Assembly: GCF_000003605.2 (NCBI RefSeq)
Contig: NW_003135845.1
Coordinates: 79,945-111,188 of the forward strand
Origin: Saccoglossus kowalevskii
Lineage: Eukaryota > Hemichordata > Enteropneusta > Harrimaniidae
DNA: 31,244 bases
Direction of reading: 5' to 3'
This document shows positions 1 to 10,672 of the stretch, piece after piece. Position 1 is the stretch's first letter. Each line of letters begins with the position of its first letter. The position numbers were made by a program, and so were the translations under genes. The notes under the pieces are model-generated. The model saw only the letters and a list, made by a program, of their open reading frames with translations. It was not told the DNA's origin and searched no databases.

Positions 1-560
1 CTCCAACACAATGTGATAATCTAATTAGTTTTAGGTTTATATAAATCTATAATAATTACCTAATTTGCATAATAATTTACTTTTCTTTCTACTAATTTAG
101 TTAGGATTACTCATCACATTATAATGACACTTTGTACATATGTGTTCTGAAACAATATACAGACCCAAATCTATGCAAAATAATTATGTTTATGCTTAAA
201 TTGTATAATAAATCATTTGGTTCATTGAGTTAATCCACCGTTAATCCAGTTTAATGTTGATAAACATACATATTGATTAACTATTTTATTAGCACATTTC
301 TGATATCTAAAAAATCAGATTTAAATTGAATTCATCACTATGGGATTAATTAAACTAAAAACCATGGATGAAAATTCAAATGTATTTTCTGTATGTATTA
401 TAAATTTTGATAATGTGAATCACATTGTTTTCATGTTGTGCATCTCAAATAGTAGACAAATATTAGTTGCCAAGCTTCTCATTTGAAAAGCAAATCTTAA
501 ATTTTGAATTAATTTTAATGTGTCTCCAATACTCTCTGCACACATGAGTTCTTTCTAAGC
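1..560 (-). repeat. Inverted copy of the CAAATTAGG-core repeat (truncated by window start)
   Basis: Read on the minus strand, this block matches 18361 to about 18875 almost base for base with small indels. Shared landmarks include the TATGCAAATTAG-type core, the stretch around CAATACTCTCTGCACAC, and a common inner end at TTCTTTCTAAG (position 560 here, about 18365 there). Past that point the two copies stop matching, so it is a real element edge. The outer end lies beyond the window. No coding potential is visible. It may be a satellite-derived or non-autonomous element; I cannot name the family. Confidence 0.85.
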
Positions 561-782
561 TATTATGGCCCTTTATTTGAAAGCCGTTAATAGCCTACAT
601 TTCATAGGCGATCTAGTAATTAATGGCTGCCATCTTGATAGGATGTTGATACTTAAGTTGAACAGTTTTTTTTTAATGTTCGCACCTAACATTGTCGTTA
701 TATCATACCAGTTTCCTTGTGAATATACCATGGTTATATATATGGTTATATATAACTTTTCAACACTGAACGCTTTGTGCAT

Positions 783-2040
783 GTTCACAGGGGACAAGGT
801 CAAGGCAGAGACAATCCGGCAGGAAGTAGCCAGCCTTCTGGAGAAGGGGTGGCACGTCTGGTGGAGAACCCCCATTTAGACCCAGGGTTCTATTCCCACA
901 TCTTCCTCGTTCCCAAGAGTTTGGGGTGGCGTTCTGTCCCAGACGTCAGTCGGCTGAATGGGTTTGTGGAGCTCAATCACTTCTGAATGGAAACACTGGT
1001 TTTAGTGCTTCCAAGGGTGGGGCGGCCATCTGATAGACCTTCAAGTCCAAGGGACGTGGCCGGCCATGTATACGGGCTGCCATATCAATTGGCTGGTGTT
1101 GCAGACCGTCCTACTGTCTCTGAAACATTTACACGAGGTTGCACACCACCACAGAGTCCTGCTTCGGACAGACAACACCTCAGTAGTGTTGTACATCGAC
1201 AAGGAGGGGGGAAACGTTCCCCCACATTGTCAAAGCTGGCAGAGGAGATCCTCCTTTGGTGCCTGGAGAACCAAGTGGAGATAATGGCTCACCACCTTCC
1301 GGGGATACGCAACAGTGCCGCGGACACCCTCTTGAGACGAGTGGCATATTCCATAGTGGGTGGCGGATCGCCTTTTTTCATCTCTGGGACGGTCCCCAGA
1401 TAGATCTGTTTGCCAATCACCGCAATGTCATCCTCCCAACTTATGTGTCGCTTCTCCTGGAGACAAGCACCTCTGCCATGAACGCTCTATCGATCTCTTT
1501 GGATCACATGGACGCTTACGTCTTTCCACCCTTACAACTAGTGCAACTCTAGCCCACCTGTTTCCAATGTTGAGTGACCATCTAGTCGAGTCCACAGTGG
1601 AGTTGCCGCATCTTCCGGATCTGTTGTCCCAGCCAGACGGCACTCTCCGGGTGAGTCCCGCATTACTCCATCTTCACGCATAGAGGCTGTCAATAAACTT
1701 GTGCCAGCGCAAGGCTTTTCTGCAGAGTTGTCCAAATTCCTCGATTCGACACAGTCGGATGGCACCAGACGTTTGTATGAGTCCAGATGGAGACTCTACA
1801 TTGATTGGTGTAATCAGAGGAAGATTGATCATATCCATCTTTCTATTAGCGAGGTAGCCGATTTTTATTGTATTTATTTGATCAGGAAAATCTGTATTAA
1901 CGCTTCTTGGATATCGGTCAGTTTTGTTCCCAGTTCCCAGCGCAATCTGCTGGACTGAAACTGGCCTCGAATTTGGTTATGCAACAACTGTTTAAGTCTT
2001 TCCCTAATTCGAATACTTGGCCCAAATGGGCAAGTCAAAG
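783..2040 (+). mobile_element. DIRS-type tyrosine-recombinase retrotransposon fossil (partial, broken)
   Basis: Parts run in the usual DIRS order. The start of the reverse transcriptase lies at about 783-985 and includes AETIRQEVASLLEKGW. RNase H-like sequence lies at about 1020-1330 and includes VLLRTDNTSVVLYI. The region before the recombinase, at about 1380-1550, carries PQIDLFANHRN and a YVFPP motif. The N-terminal part of the tyrosine recombinase lies at about 1690-2040 and includes DSTQSDGTRRLYESRWRLY. The DLFA...YVS...FPP signature plus a YR domain is typical of DIRS and Ngaro elements rather than Gypsy or Copia. The copy is old, incomplete and interrupted in several places. Its 3' side meets the second fossil at about 2040. 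Confidence 0.8.
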
Positions 2041-2044
2041 GAGT

Positions 2045-3275
2045 CGTTGACTCACTGGGTGCATCTTAATGTGCCAGTAAGCATCACTTAAATCTAGTGC
2101 GGCTAATCAATTGAACAGGACACAGAAGGTAAAACATTTAGATCCAGAACTGGACGCTGGCCACTTGTAGCATTTTTGGAACTACAAACATGTGCGAGTA
2201 GAAGCCCGGACTTCCACCCTGTGCCCTTTGTAAGCAAACTGTCTACCTCCCGTCGGATTGCCTCCGCTTGAGGGGGTCCCCAGGTCGCAACTCCAATGGA
2301 GGAATATCGACAGGGGAGGCGGACATAGCAGCAGAGTAACCGTGCATCGCCTGGAGTGTCCAGGGGTTGGTTACCCGCTACTTTCAAGCCAGAATACACC
2401 GGGCAATCTGTGCGTGACAGGGACATAGGCCACTGGTTCAGGAGTTCTACATTGGGGGCAAACTCTCCTCCGTCAAGGCGAGTCCTCTCGCGGTTCATAA
2501 CACTTGCCCATTCCCCTTGTCTGGGGGGCAACCACCTGAGGAAGGGGAGGATCCACCACCTGGTCCCTTTTTCCTGGGAGGCACGCCACCACTCTTCTCT
2601 CGCCAAGGAGAGTAGGGGTGCTTGCCTCCTGGCTGCTTCTGGACAGTGGGTGCCAACTTTTGCTGTCATGTTTTATCTGCTTGGGGTCCATTTGTACCAT
2701 CTGGTCAGTGGCTTCCCAAAGCTCCGAGACTGCCCCTTCATCTCCCGATCAAAGAGATGGAGGAGGTCCAGTCTGTGTAACTGAGGTGGTGACGCATCCT
2801 GTGACTTAGTTCGCCAGCAAAAACAGAAGCTGCCAAAACGGCATCCCGCTGCACAGAGGTAGCCCCTGCCAAGAGAGCCAGATGACACACATAGCCATTG
2901 GATATCCCGCTAACAAATGTGTCTACTGGTCTAGTAGGCTGGTCCTGGAAACGCACCCTGCTTTTCACTTATAAGGAAGTGAGCAATGGTATTCAAGTCA
3001 ATCCCCTGCGGGAACGCCTGCGGATCATCGAAGGGGGAAAGACTCGTAGCCGAGGCATTGTTAGGAGGAATCCCAGGAGGAAGCACTCTCTGAATGTGAA
3101 CGCTTCCTGTGGTGCTTTCTCCTGCTCGTCGACCGGGAGGCGTTTGCAGTGGAGACAACACGCTCCTGCTGCAGCTTGTCCGCCTGACCTGAAAGGGACG
3201 AATTTGGTTTTTCAGGCCCTCAAACATCGCCCAATAGCCCAAGCCCGGGGAATGCGATCAGTCTCAGCAACATGA
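2045..3275 (-). mobile_element. DIRS-type retrotransposon fossil, gag-like region and start of RT (partial, broken)
   Basis: On the minus strand, about 3275-2450 encodes a gag-like DIRS ORF1 region; residues such as SVQRDAVLAASVFAGELSHR resemble DIRS and Ngaro gag. It is followed by the start of the reverse transcriptase at about 2400-2045, with QAEAIRREVDSLLTKG, then RPVLDLNVL, then the palm motif LDLSDAYWHIKMHP. It contains the same RT-start segment as the plus-strand fossil, so the two are separate copies and not halves of one inverted element. No terminal repeats are seen. It is old, with a handful of interruptions. The base composition is noticeably richer in G+C than the surrounding AT-rich DNA. 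Confidence 0.78.
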
Positions 3276-3319
3276 TTTTCAGGAAATGAATCTAGACGAG
3301 GAGGAGTTGCTGGTACAAA

Positions 3320-5140
3320 AACAAATTCAAGAAGTTTATTATTGCTAACAAAAAAAAAACGATCTATACGTCGGGTGCATCTATAATAATAATAATTCAA
3401 CCTCTGTATCGGCACCATGAAAACAGTAATACATATCATAAATTACATATTTCCTAATTAAAGCTGATGAGGTATTTCCCACAATCTCATTTATATTCAA
3501 TAGTGTATCACCAAAAAGGAAATTGAACATATAATTAAACCCCCCTGAAAGAAAGATATTCATTAGTAATGAAGATTCAACATTGTTTCTCAGTGAGGTT
3601 TCTAATGTTAAATAAAACTCTGAAAGTGGTAAATGTCTTCTGTGCCCTGATTGCAGACTCTGCAAGTTACATTACCCCTGTAATTTGTCCATCCCATTTT
3701 GTTACCTATCTAAAGAGTTTGACCTAATTTTAAAGGGATATTCCGTGATGGTCATTAGGATTCATTATGTAATTTTCTTTTTTAATATTTTTTTAACAGT
3801 AGTGTTTTCAAAGATTTCATCTTCTCTGAATTTTGTGTAAACATGTTTATTTCATTTTCTTCAGTTGTATGCTTATGCCTAAATATTTGTATGTTTTACT
3901 TTCCTAGTTTCCAAATTGTGTCATTTATGCGTAGTTTTTTGCCAAAATACATTATCTGTGACTTGGATTAGTTATAACTAAGTTTCCATTTACTGGCAAA
4001 CTGAGCTGCTATATTAAGCATACCTTTAAGTGTAAACATATGATCCTCGCATCTCATATCTTCCCTAAAACCTCCTTGAATTTCTCCCAGGATGTTTTTT
4101 CTTCAACAAATTTTCTTAACTTTGTTTCAATGACCTTACTGTACATTTTTGAAACACAGGAATTTAGAATGATACCTCTGTAGTTGTTCAGGTCCTTTGT
4201 ATCACCCTTTTTGTGGATTGGTTTTACAACACCCTCCTTCCAGCCATCATTTTCTTTTAGAAAATATTTAAAAAGTAGCGTTGATGTATGGGTTATTGCA
4301 TTGCCATCATTCCTAATGAATTCATTGACGATTTCATCAGGACCGCAAGCTTTTCCAGATTTGGTCGATTCCATTGCTTTTAGAACATCGTCCTTTGTCA
4401 TATCTATTGTGTTAATTACTGGAGAGTTTGTATCAATTTCCTTTTTAAAATATTATTCCAAAATCAATATAGTTCCTCACATATTTGATAAAAATTTGTT
4501 ACATTATTAATTTCCCTATTCATCTTCCCCATTCCAGTAATGTTTCAAGTTGTTCTTAATGACTTAATGGGTTTTTACTTTTGGTTAAAATGTCATAAAT
4601 GCATGTTTGGTTAGCATGATTTTTAAAACCTTTCAAATTTTGCTGAAACAGTGTTGTCGTTTTTGAATTAATTAATGTTTGTGCTTTCTTTTTTGGTCAA
4701 TATAATTGGACCATAGCATATCTCTATTTCCAAATGTCTGAATTGTCTACATGCTTCTTTTCTTTTATTTATGACATCTCCTATCTATTTGTTTCTCTCC
4801 AACACATTTGTTTGCAACTCTGTCTTCCGATGCCATGCTATGATTACATCTTTTCCACTGTTATCAATCTTCCAGTCCCCAAATATGTTTGACAGCTCTT
4901 CCTAGAAAGGTTCCCATTCCTGATTGTAAGTTATATTCCATTTTCTATGATTTGTGTAATAATTAGAAACCTGATTGAGGTGCAAAATCATGACATTGTG
5001 ATCAACAGATTTTCTAAGTGACAACTAGATTTATCATCTACTATAAATTTCTTTGCATTTTCTGAATCGCAGCAAAACTATATCAGTTTCTGGCCATTAT
5101 ATTTTTTGGTGATTTCAGCATCTTTGATAAAATCGCCTAC
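3320..5140 (-). mobile_element. Minus-strand LINE remnant (endonuclease end, RT start, C-terminal end)
   Basis: Reading from 5140 down, a degraded end of the endonuclease (about 5140-4980) is followed by the linker (NHRKWNITYNQEWEPF). The N-terminal RT block at 4401-4054 has KACGPDEIVNEF, IHKKGDTKDLNNYRG and an ILNSC box. The next recognisable segment (about 4040-3850) is already past the catalytic YADD box (AAQFASKWKLSY, then MYFGKKLRIND), so palm motifs A to C are deleted. A zinc-binding C-terminal piece, CRVCNQGTEDIYHF, lies at about 3690-3620. The 3' end is near 3320. The 115-residue open stretch at 4401-4054 is the longest. The linker resembles that of the minus-strand LINE at 27-30 kb, which suggests a related family. 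The clade is not resolved. Confidence 0.8.
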
Positions 5141-5142
5141 TC

Positions 5143-5430
5143 TATATGGACTATCATATCACCTCTATGCCGATGATACCCAGTTATACATATCATTTCA
5201 ACCAAACTCAGTATATGATTGTGACATAGCTATGACTAATCTTAAGGATTTTGTCAGTGAACTGAAAGATTGGATGTACTGCCATAAGATAAAACTAAAT
5301 CCTGAGAAAATAGATATTTTAGTTTTTGGCATGCCTCAGTAAATTAAGAAATTAAATTTGATTTCCCTCTGTCAGGAATGATGTACGTAATCTGGGTGTC
5401 ATGTTAGTCAGGTGACAAAATCATAATTTT
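5143..5430 (+). mobile_element. CR1/L2-like LINE reverse-transcriptase scrap (YADD box)
   Basis: A short plus-strand piece encodes GLSYHLYADDTQLYISF, with the catalytic YADD at 5166-5177. It continues through LKDWMYCHKIKLNPEKIDILVFG to a final VRNLGVML at about 5375-5410. The order YADDTQLY - WM..KLNP.K - LGV is the palm-to-thumb transition of CR1/L2/Jockey-superfamily RTs. Nothing of the same element is recognisable on either side. It starts within a few bases of the end of the minus-strand LINE. It is a separate, heavily truncated insertion or a rearrangement remnant. Confidence 0.75.
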
Positions 5431-5599
5431 ATCATCTGTATAGGATTTTCCAAAACAAAAAACTACTATTATTGTTCATACTGATGTAAATGTAAATGTA
5501 AAGTGTAACAATTTGAAGAAGGAAATACTTTGGATTACATCAGCAATTAAAAAGTCAATTAAGAAAAAACATACCGTACATCACAGTTTTAAAAAGTAA

Positions 5600-6860
5600 T
5601 CACGTCTCTCGAAAAGGCCCAAACAATATTCCCGGAAACTATATGCCAATCTTATTAGCAGGGTTCTAGAAAAAATAGTTAACAAACAACTACTGCATTA
5701 TTTGGATAAAGAGAAAATTCTTTACAAGCATCAATACGGGTTTTGTAATAAATTCAGCACTAAGCTTTCCCTAATAAATTGAGGGACAACATCAAAAGTT
5801 CAATGAAGGATAAAAAACTTAATTCCTTTAGTTCCCCCCCCCCACACACACACACACCTCCCACTGAAACTTAATTGATAAATATTGATCATGGCGACCC
5901 ACCCCCAAACTAAAGCAGATCTTTTGACGTCGTCCCTTAATAAACACACTACTTCTTCAAATTGACGATGACAAGCCAACTATTGGAATATTTATCGATT
6001 TTACAAAAGCTTTTGATACTATTAATCATACAATTTTGCTGGAAAAAATGGGTCATTATGGTATACGTGGGCGTCCAAATAAGTGGTTTAAAAGTTATCT
6101 AGAAGATAGATCACAATTCATTTTTTTTTCAAATTGTGTTTCATCTGGGCAACTTCCTGTACCACAAGGTTCAGTACTTGGCCCTACCTTATTTCTTTTG
6201 AACATTAATGATTTCCCAATGATTTTTTGTTAACTTCAGACTCTTTGTTTTTACCAGGGGCAGATATTGATTTGTGTATTATTAACAAATATTTAAACAG
6301 TGTTGTACACTGGTGTGATGCAAATAAGTTGACCATCAATTTTTCAAAAACAAATGATATGATCATCAGTGGTAGGCGTATGTGTGTGACTGTAAGAGGT
6401 GCCCTGTCCATAAAAAAAAACAATGTAGTATATGAGACTGAATTAGCAACTTTCGTAGGGGTGGAAATTGATAAATATCTGACCTGGGATAACCACATTT
6501 CAAAAATCAATAAAATTGTTAGGATTGTTAAAATTAAGACATTATGTCCCACGTCATATCTTTCTTTTGTTATACAAAATGTTGTTTCAGCCTCATGTCA
6601 CCTATGGATTAGAAATTTGGGGTAGTACATACCCGTCACATCTTAAAGTTATACATACCACACAAAAAAGTTTTTCGACTTTACTGCACATGCTCCACCA
6701 ATTTTTAAAAGTCTCCAAATTCTTGATGTTTTTAAACTTCATAATTCATTACTTTTAAGTTTTATGTATAATATAATTCATGAGAATCTCCCACAATCAA
6801 TGTCAACATACAATTTGCGGGAGCCGACGCTGAGGAAATACAATTCACGTCGGTCATCGT
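5600..6860 (+). mobile_element. CR1/Jockey-superfamily (Daphne-like) LINE, RT to C-terminus, 5'-truncated
   Basis: The copy begins inside the RT fingers (NLISRVLEKIVNKQLLHYL, then KHQYGF). It continues with IFIDFTKAFDTINHTILL (about 5970-6040), YGIRG, VPQGSVLGPTLFLLNIND, then HWCDANKLTINFSKTNDMI, FVGVEIDKYLTWDNHISK and the C-terminal QPHVTYGLEIWGS region. At the place of the catalytic (F/Y)ADD box (about 6225-6250) only a degraded LTSD-like reading remains, so the enzyme is dead. A frame change near 6225 and another near 6540 separate the open pieces. A 159-bp MITE sits at 5779-5937. It is closely similar in layout to the LINEs at 10.7-14.3 kb and 22.7-26.8 kb. Confidence 0.88.
5779..5937. 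mobile_element. 159-bp MITE with AGGGAC inverted repeats inside the LINE RT
   Basis: The ends are inverted repeats. The left end reads AGGGACAACATCAAAAG from 5782, and the right end reads, on the opposite strand, AGGGACGACGTCAAAAG. It is flanked by TAATAAA at 5772-5778 and again at 5938-5944 (8 bp if C/T at the first base is allowed). Removing the element plus one flank restores an unbroken LINE frame, KLSLINTLLLQIDDDKPT, which confirms the boundaries. The inside holds a C tract followed by (CA)n at about 5830-5860. The 7-8 bp duplication would fit hAT-like mobilisation, but no transposase is present to assign it. Confidence 0.85.
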
Positions 6861-6959
6861 CGATCTCGTGTGTGGTACTACTCACTTCAAAAACAGAACA
6901 AATTTATCTCTCTGTACTCGTAGACATACATTGTACCCCCACTTCGTTTATCGCATTTG

Positions 6960-8390
6960 CTTGGATAAATCACCTCCGGTTAAACTCACTTCATCAACAC
7001 GATAGATGTTTTTTCTGTTGTTGTAGGATAGTTGCCACCAAAGGTACAAGAGCTGGTGATAGGTGCCCTATGTGGATGGTTTATATGTGGCTGGTGTTGT
7101 ACGTAGGCTGTAGTTGGCAGTACTTGGTGGTTAACACATGGGAGCTGGTGGCTGTTGCATTCTGGAAGGTGGTGTATCTTGCGTTATGAGAGGTGCTGGT
7201 TCTTTTCTGATGAGTGGATCCTGCTATACCACCGACTGTGAGTGTTGTTGTGGCAGCTCTTCCACACTGTATATATGACTAGTTTCAATAGATGAGACTT
7301 TGGGATGTTCATCTTCTACATGTATTGTAGGATGGTGTGCTTGTTTTCTGTTCAGGGTTAAGTTCAATTTGTTGACTGAGGTGAGAGCATGTTTTTGCTA
7401 TTCTTTCACAGTGATTGAATTAAATTTGGAATTCAGTAAGTCAAACTTGTATAAAAATTCTCTCATGCATTGATTGATTTCATCCATGTCACTTTAACAC
7501 TTGTTTTGACATCAGTGCAGTTATCATGAAAGGATTCTATTTTTGTAGATTATCCCATCAAGGTTATATTTATGTTTTTTTGGCTGTGTTGGAGTTGTCG
7601 TGTATTCCTGGTCAGAAATATCACAAGCTTCATGGCGTAAAGCATTATTTTCATTACGTTCAGGTGGTTGATCATCATCAGTTTTGATTATTTCATATAT
7701 CTTATCAAGAGTTTCATCTTCATTTGTAATAAATGTGTTGTCATAGATGAAGTTTCCACAACGTTTTAGGGGTTGTGTTATTGTGCTGGTAGTTTGTTAT
7801 CAGTTGGTTGGTCTTCACATTTTCCTGGGGGTTCTGGAATTGGGTCAGTGTCCTTGTCTTCACGAAGAATGTCAGGTGCACCATGTTGCTGTAAATAGTA
7901 CTTGGCACCATCCAGTGAATTAAATCATATATGTAAACAATGGCTATATATCCATCAACTTAACTGCCAGCTACCAGCCAGCTTTTAAAAACTCCACATT
8001 TCATTTCTCTGGCAAATGCATAATAACTATAAGAGCTCCTATTGGTCTTGCCATGAATTCTTTGGTTGCCATCGTTTTCCTTGCTGTGGTCATTATTACA
8101 TAGCAGACTAGGATTTACATGTGGTGCCCATGTGTCATCATTTATAACACACGTATTAATGCTGATTGAACGGTCATCAGGTATGGGATGTCACTGTTGA
8201 TAGTGAAGAGAGTACATACACACTGGTATTCTGTATTCCCTCAGAATCATCTGGTATACAAGTACAGAGATTATCAACAACTTTGTTACATTGTTTATTC
8301 CTTTTGTCTTGGCCCCCTTTGTTCTTTGTTGAATTTGTTGTTTGGGTAGCCATCTTTGTTCCTTTGTATCTGTCTTCTCTGACTCCATTG
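6960..8390 (-). pseudogene. Decayed ORF with RNase H1-type hybrid-binding (viroplasmin-like) domain
   Basis: On the minus strand a coding-like region runs leftward from about 8390, with candidate starts at 8388 and 8353. It has a Lys/Asn/Gln-rich N-terminus, then at about 8030-7880 a match to the N-terminal hybrid-binding fold of RNase H1. YYAFAREMKCGVFKSW is followed, six residues on, by VDGY, and then by FNSLDGAKYYLQQHG. The spacings (YA-7-GVF, W-6-VDGY, VDGY-4-Y, then FNS..AK.YL) equal those of the family (yeast RNH1 has GIY, W, VDGY, FNS...AK.FL). After it come an acidic linker, a helical stretch around about 7480-7300 and a Pro/Gln/Thr-rich tail to about 6960. The frame is interrupted several times. 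No RNase H catalytic domain is seen. It is most likely a transposon ORF (perhaps a LINE ORF1); a host RNase H1 relic is less likely. Confidence 0.6.
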
Positions 8391-8454
8391 TTTTTGGTAA
8401 TGGACAGGAATAATACTCAATTTACTTCATTCACACTTGAATAGTAACCAAAAG

Positions 8455-8930
8455 ACTATTGACTATTGTACTGTACTGTACTGAACTTATATGTATTGTA
8501 TAGCTAGATCACCATTTTTCTAACCAAGATGCTTATGTAAGACTGCATTCTGAATTTTTGTAACTCCAATAGCATAAAGTCATTCCACTGTACACAAAAC
8601 TCAGGGTTTTATGTTTTTCAGCTATTGAGGTCTTTTCTCTTTTACACCACTCAAGAGATCTTCACCAATGGTTCTTTACACATTCATGTTGATGTTGTAG
8701 TTAGTATAGTATCATATTATATTAAGAAAAAGTGGTAATTTTAATATAAGTCTGGAGCTGATGGTGCTAGTTACATTACGACCAAAATGCAAAATAGTAT
8801 ATATCCCCTGGAAAACTCACCAATGTATAAAAATAACAACGTTGATTAATTCCAAATTATAGAGAAATATATAACTTTGTTCTTGTCGGCTGATGACATA
8901 ATTTGTTAGGAAATCCTATTGATATTGTTG
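8455..8930. other. AT-rich spacer, nothing recognised
   Basis: About 475 bases without a convincing reading frame, terminal repeat or RNA gene on either strand. A TGTACTGTACTGTACTGAA run near 8465-8485 is a short 5-bp-step repeat only. It may be flanking host DNA or an eroded 5' region of the neighbouring LINE. Confidence 0.5.
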
Positions 8931-9935
8931 GTGACAATGATAACTAACATCTTCCAATTCCATCAAATTACATAAATGATAATTTTAGAAACAATGCTGA
9001 CGTGATTTCCAATTCATGTATTAACAAATTAGGCCAAAAATTGAATCATCTTTGCTTAATGAGTAATATGATTATTTTAAATGGATGTACAATATAAACG
9101 ACTCAACTGGTTCATTTACTTGCTACGCCCCATGTGGTAATTTTGGTATAAGTAACTAAACTTCAAAGTGATTTCTTGATCATGAAAAATCAAATGGAGA
9201 CCCCTCGACTTGTGTAGCATGAAGAAAAAAACAAAACGCGAACAATGTAATTATAGATAAACTAATATCAGAACAACTAAAAACAAAATTTGAAAAAGAA
9301 ATTGTTAACAGATTTTAGGCAATGATAACAAAGGGAAAACCACAAAAATAAATTGCACACTTACAGAGAACTGAAAACAGACGTTGGCTTTGAAAACTAC
9401 TTACATGTAGTCAAAAATACTTATCACAGGTCATCAATGACAAAATTGAGGATTAGTGTTCACAGACTACAAATAGAGACTGGGAGATATAACAACGCAG
9501 ATATATCTGACAAAAAATATATATTTTGTGAGAAGAATGTCATAGAGGACGAAGAACATTTTCTGTTAACATGTGATCTTTATACAGGAAAAGGAAAAAA
9601 CTTTATCAGCTGTTATCACCCCTACATTTAGCAAACAATAAAGAAAAACTAAAATATGTTTTAAATAATAAAGATGAGAAAACAATAATACAAATAGCAC
9701 AATACATAGAGAACTGTTTCAAAACAAGAGAAAAACTGAAAACAATATAGACAGCTATCTCAAGATTAGTAAACCAAATATTCACCAACACAAATATGGA
9801 AAAACAATCCAACTTATTTTTACCACTATATTTTTTTCTACTTTAATTTGCTTGTCAGTTTTTGTTTTGTTTTTATTTTCGTGTTTTTTTGTTTTTGTTT
9901 TTTTATTCTCACTTTAATTGTTTGTCTTTCTTCAC
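8930..9935 (+). mobile_element. Plus-strand LINE remnant: endonuclease end joined to ORF2 C-terminus
   Basis: About 8990-9150 carries the end of the endonuclease domain: RNNADVISNSCINKLGQKL, then MIILNGCT, which matches the LNGRT box that precedes the final FT...S.IDY part of LINE endonucleases. After a short linker, 9353-9631 encodes the typical C-terminal block MTKLRISVHRLQIETGRY...IEDEEHFLLTCDLY, a zinc-ligand-containing region of many LINE ORF2 proteins. It continues to ENCFKTREKLKTI at about 9745. The whole RT is missing between the two, an internal deletion of more than 2 kb relative to a full ORF2. A T-rich stretch at 9820-9930 probably belongs to the 3' UTR. Confidence 0.75.
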
Positions 9936-9939
9936 ATCT

Positions 9940-10214
9940 GTAATGCATTTTATTCAAAATCCTAATAGGGATACGAACGCAATAAAGATACTTCCAAAAA
10001 CTTTCAAACCCACTTCCAAAAACCCACCAAGTGATCCTATACCCCAAATGATTGGGTTTCCTACTTCAAAAAACTACTTTACCGCATAAATCTGATAACA
10101 AACTAATTGATACCGTCAACCAGCTTCTACAAAACAGAGAAAAAAAAATATAGGGAAAAACATTGAACTAGATGGTACTATCCTCAAAAGAAAGTAAATC
10201 TATGAAAACACATG
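9940..10214 (+). mobile_element. Outer LINE of the nest, left part (endonuclease-RT linker)
   Basis: The readable pieces are PNDWVSYFKKLLYRIN and DNKLIDTVNQLLQN, then KNIELDGTIL (about 10030-10190), with frame changes between them. This is the segment just before the first RT motif in LINE ORF2, where an (E)LD..I...E box precedes K.LK...S.GPD. The match stops at the edge of the DNA transposon. The next expected RT piece (DKMCSEIFEYGQYYL) resumes just past its far edge at 16536, so both are parts of one element. Confidence 0.7.
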
Positions 10215-10219
10215 TATGT

Positions 10220-10672
10220 AAGGGGGTCTAAAAACTAACTTTGCGACGAATGTTGATTAGTGCACTCTGCGAAAGGGACGCAGTGTCAGTCTGCAAAGAC
10301 CACGATTACCATTTGTTGGTTGGTAGAAAAGTGTGAACCCCAATGGTCGATCGATGCCCATATTATTTCTTTATTTACAGTGTAAGGGTTTACCGCATTC
10401 CTTTAAAAATTAAGTTTTAAGTGGTTCCTAGTATTTCGCCGACTGCTCGCGAATTACGGTAAACAAGTATGTACCAGCGACATGTCGCACTGTTCGGTGA
10501 TCGGCAAGCACATGGAAGACAAGTTATGGGACCAAACAAATGTCACATGGTTTACGGTGATTAGACACATCACACCGCTGGCTAGAAAAGTGAAATAGTG
10601 TAACGTGCACGTTGGTATTGACTGCCTATTTACGCATCTTGGAGTTGTAAGGCTTCGTCCCGACGACTATGC
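10220..10672 (+). repeat. Left terminal inverted repeat, outer part
   Basis: This matches the minus strand of about 16506-16034 with scattered substitutions and small indels. Shared blocks include CACTCTGCGAAAGGG near the end, CCAATGGTCGATCGATGCCC, GTTCGGTGATCGGCAAGCAC and CACACCGCTGGCTAGAAAAG. It ends at CGACGACTAT, where the LINE begins. No ORF is expected here; it could be taken for the 5' UTR of the LINE, but the right arm shows that it belongs to the DNA transposon. Confidence 0.88.

Noticed and set aside
6764-7189. 141-codon plus-strand ORF (Cys/Trp-rich)
   Set aside because: Its first part is the LINE C-terminus and the remainder is antisense to the Pro/Gln-rich part of the minus-strand ORF.
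10220-10670. 5' UTR/promoter of the LINE that follows
   Set aside because: An uninterrupted inverted copy at 15941-16506 continues straight across the LINE insertion point, so the sequence belongs to the DNA transposon arm.
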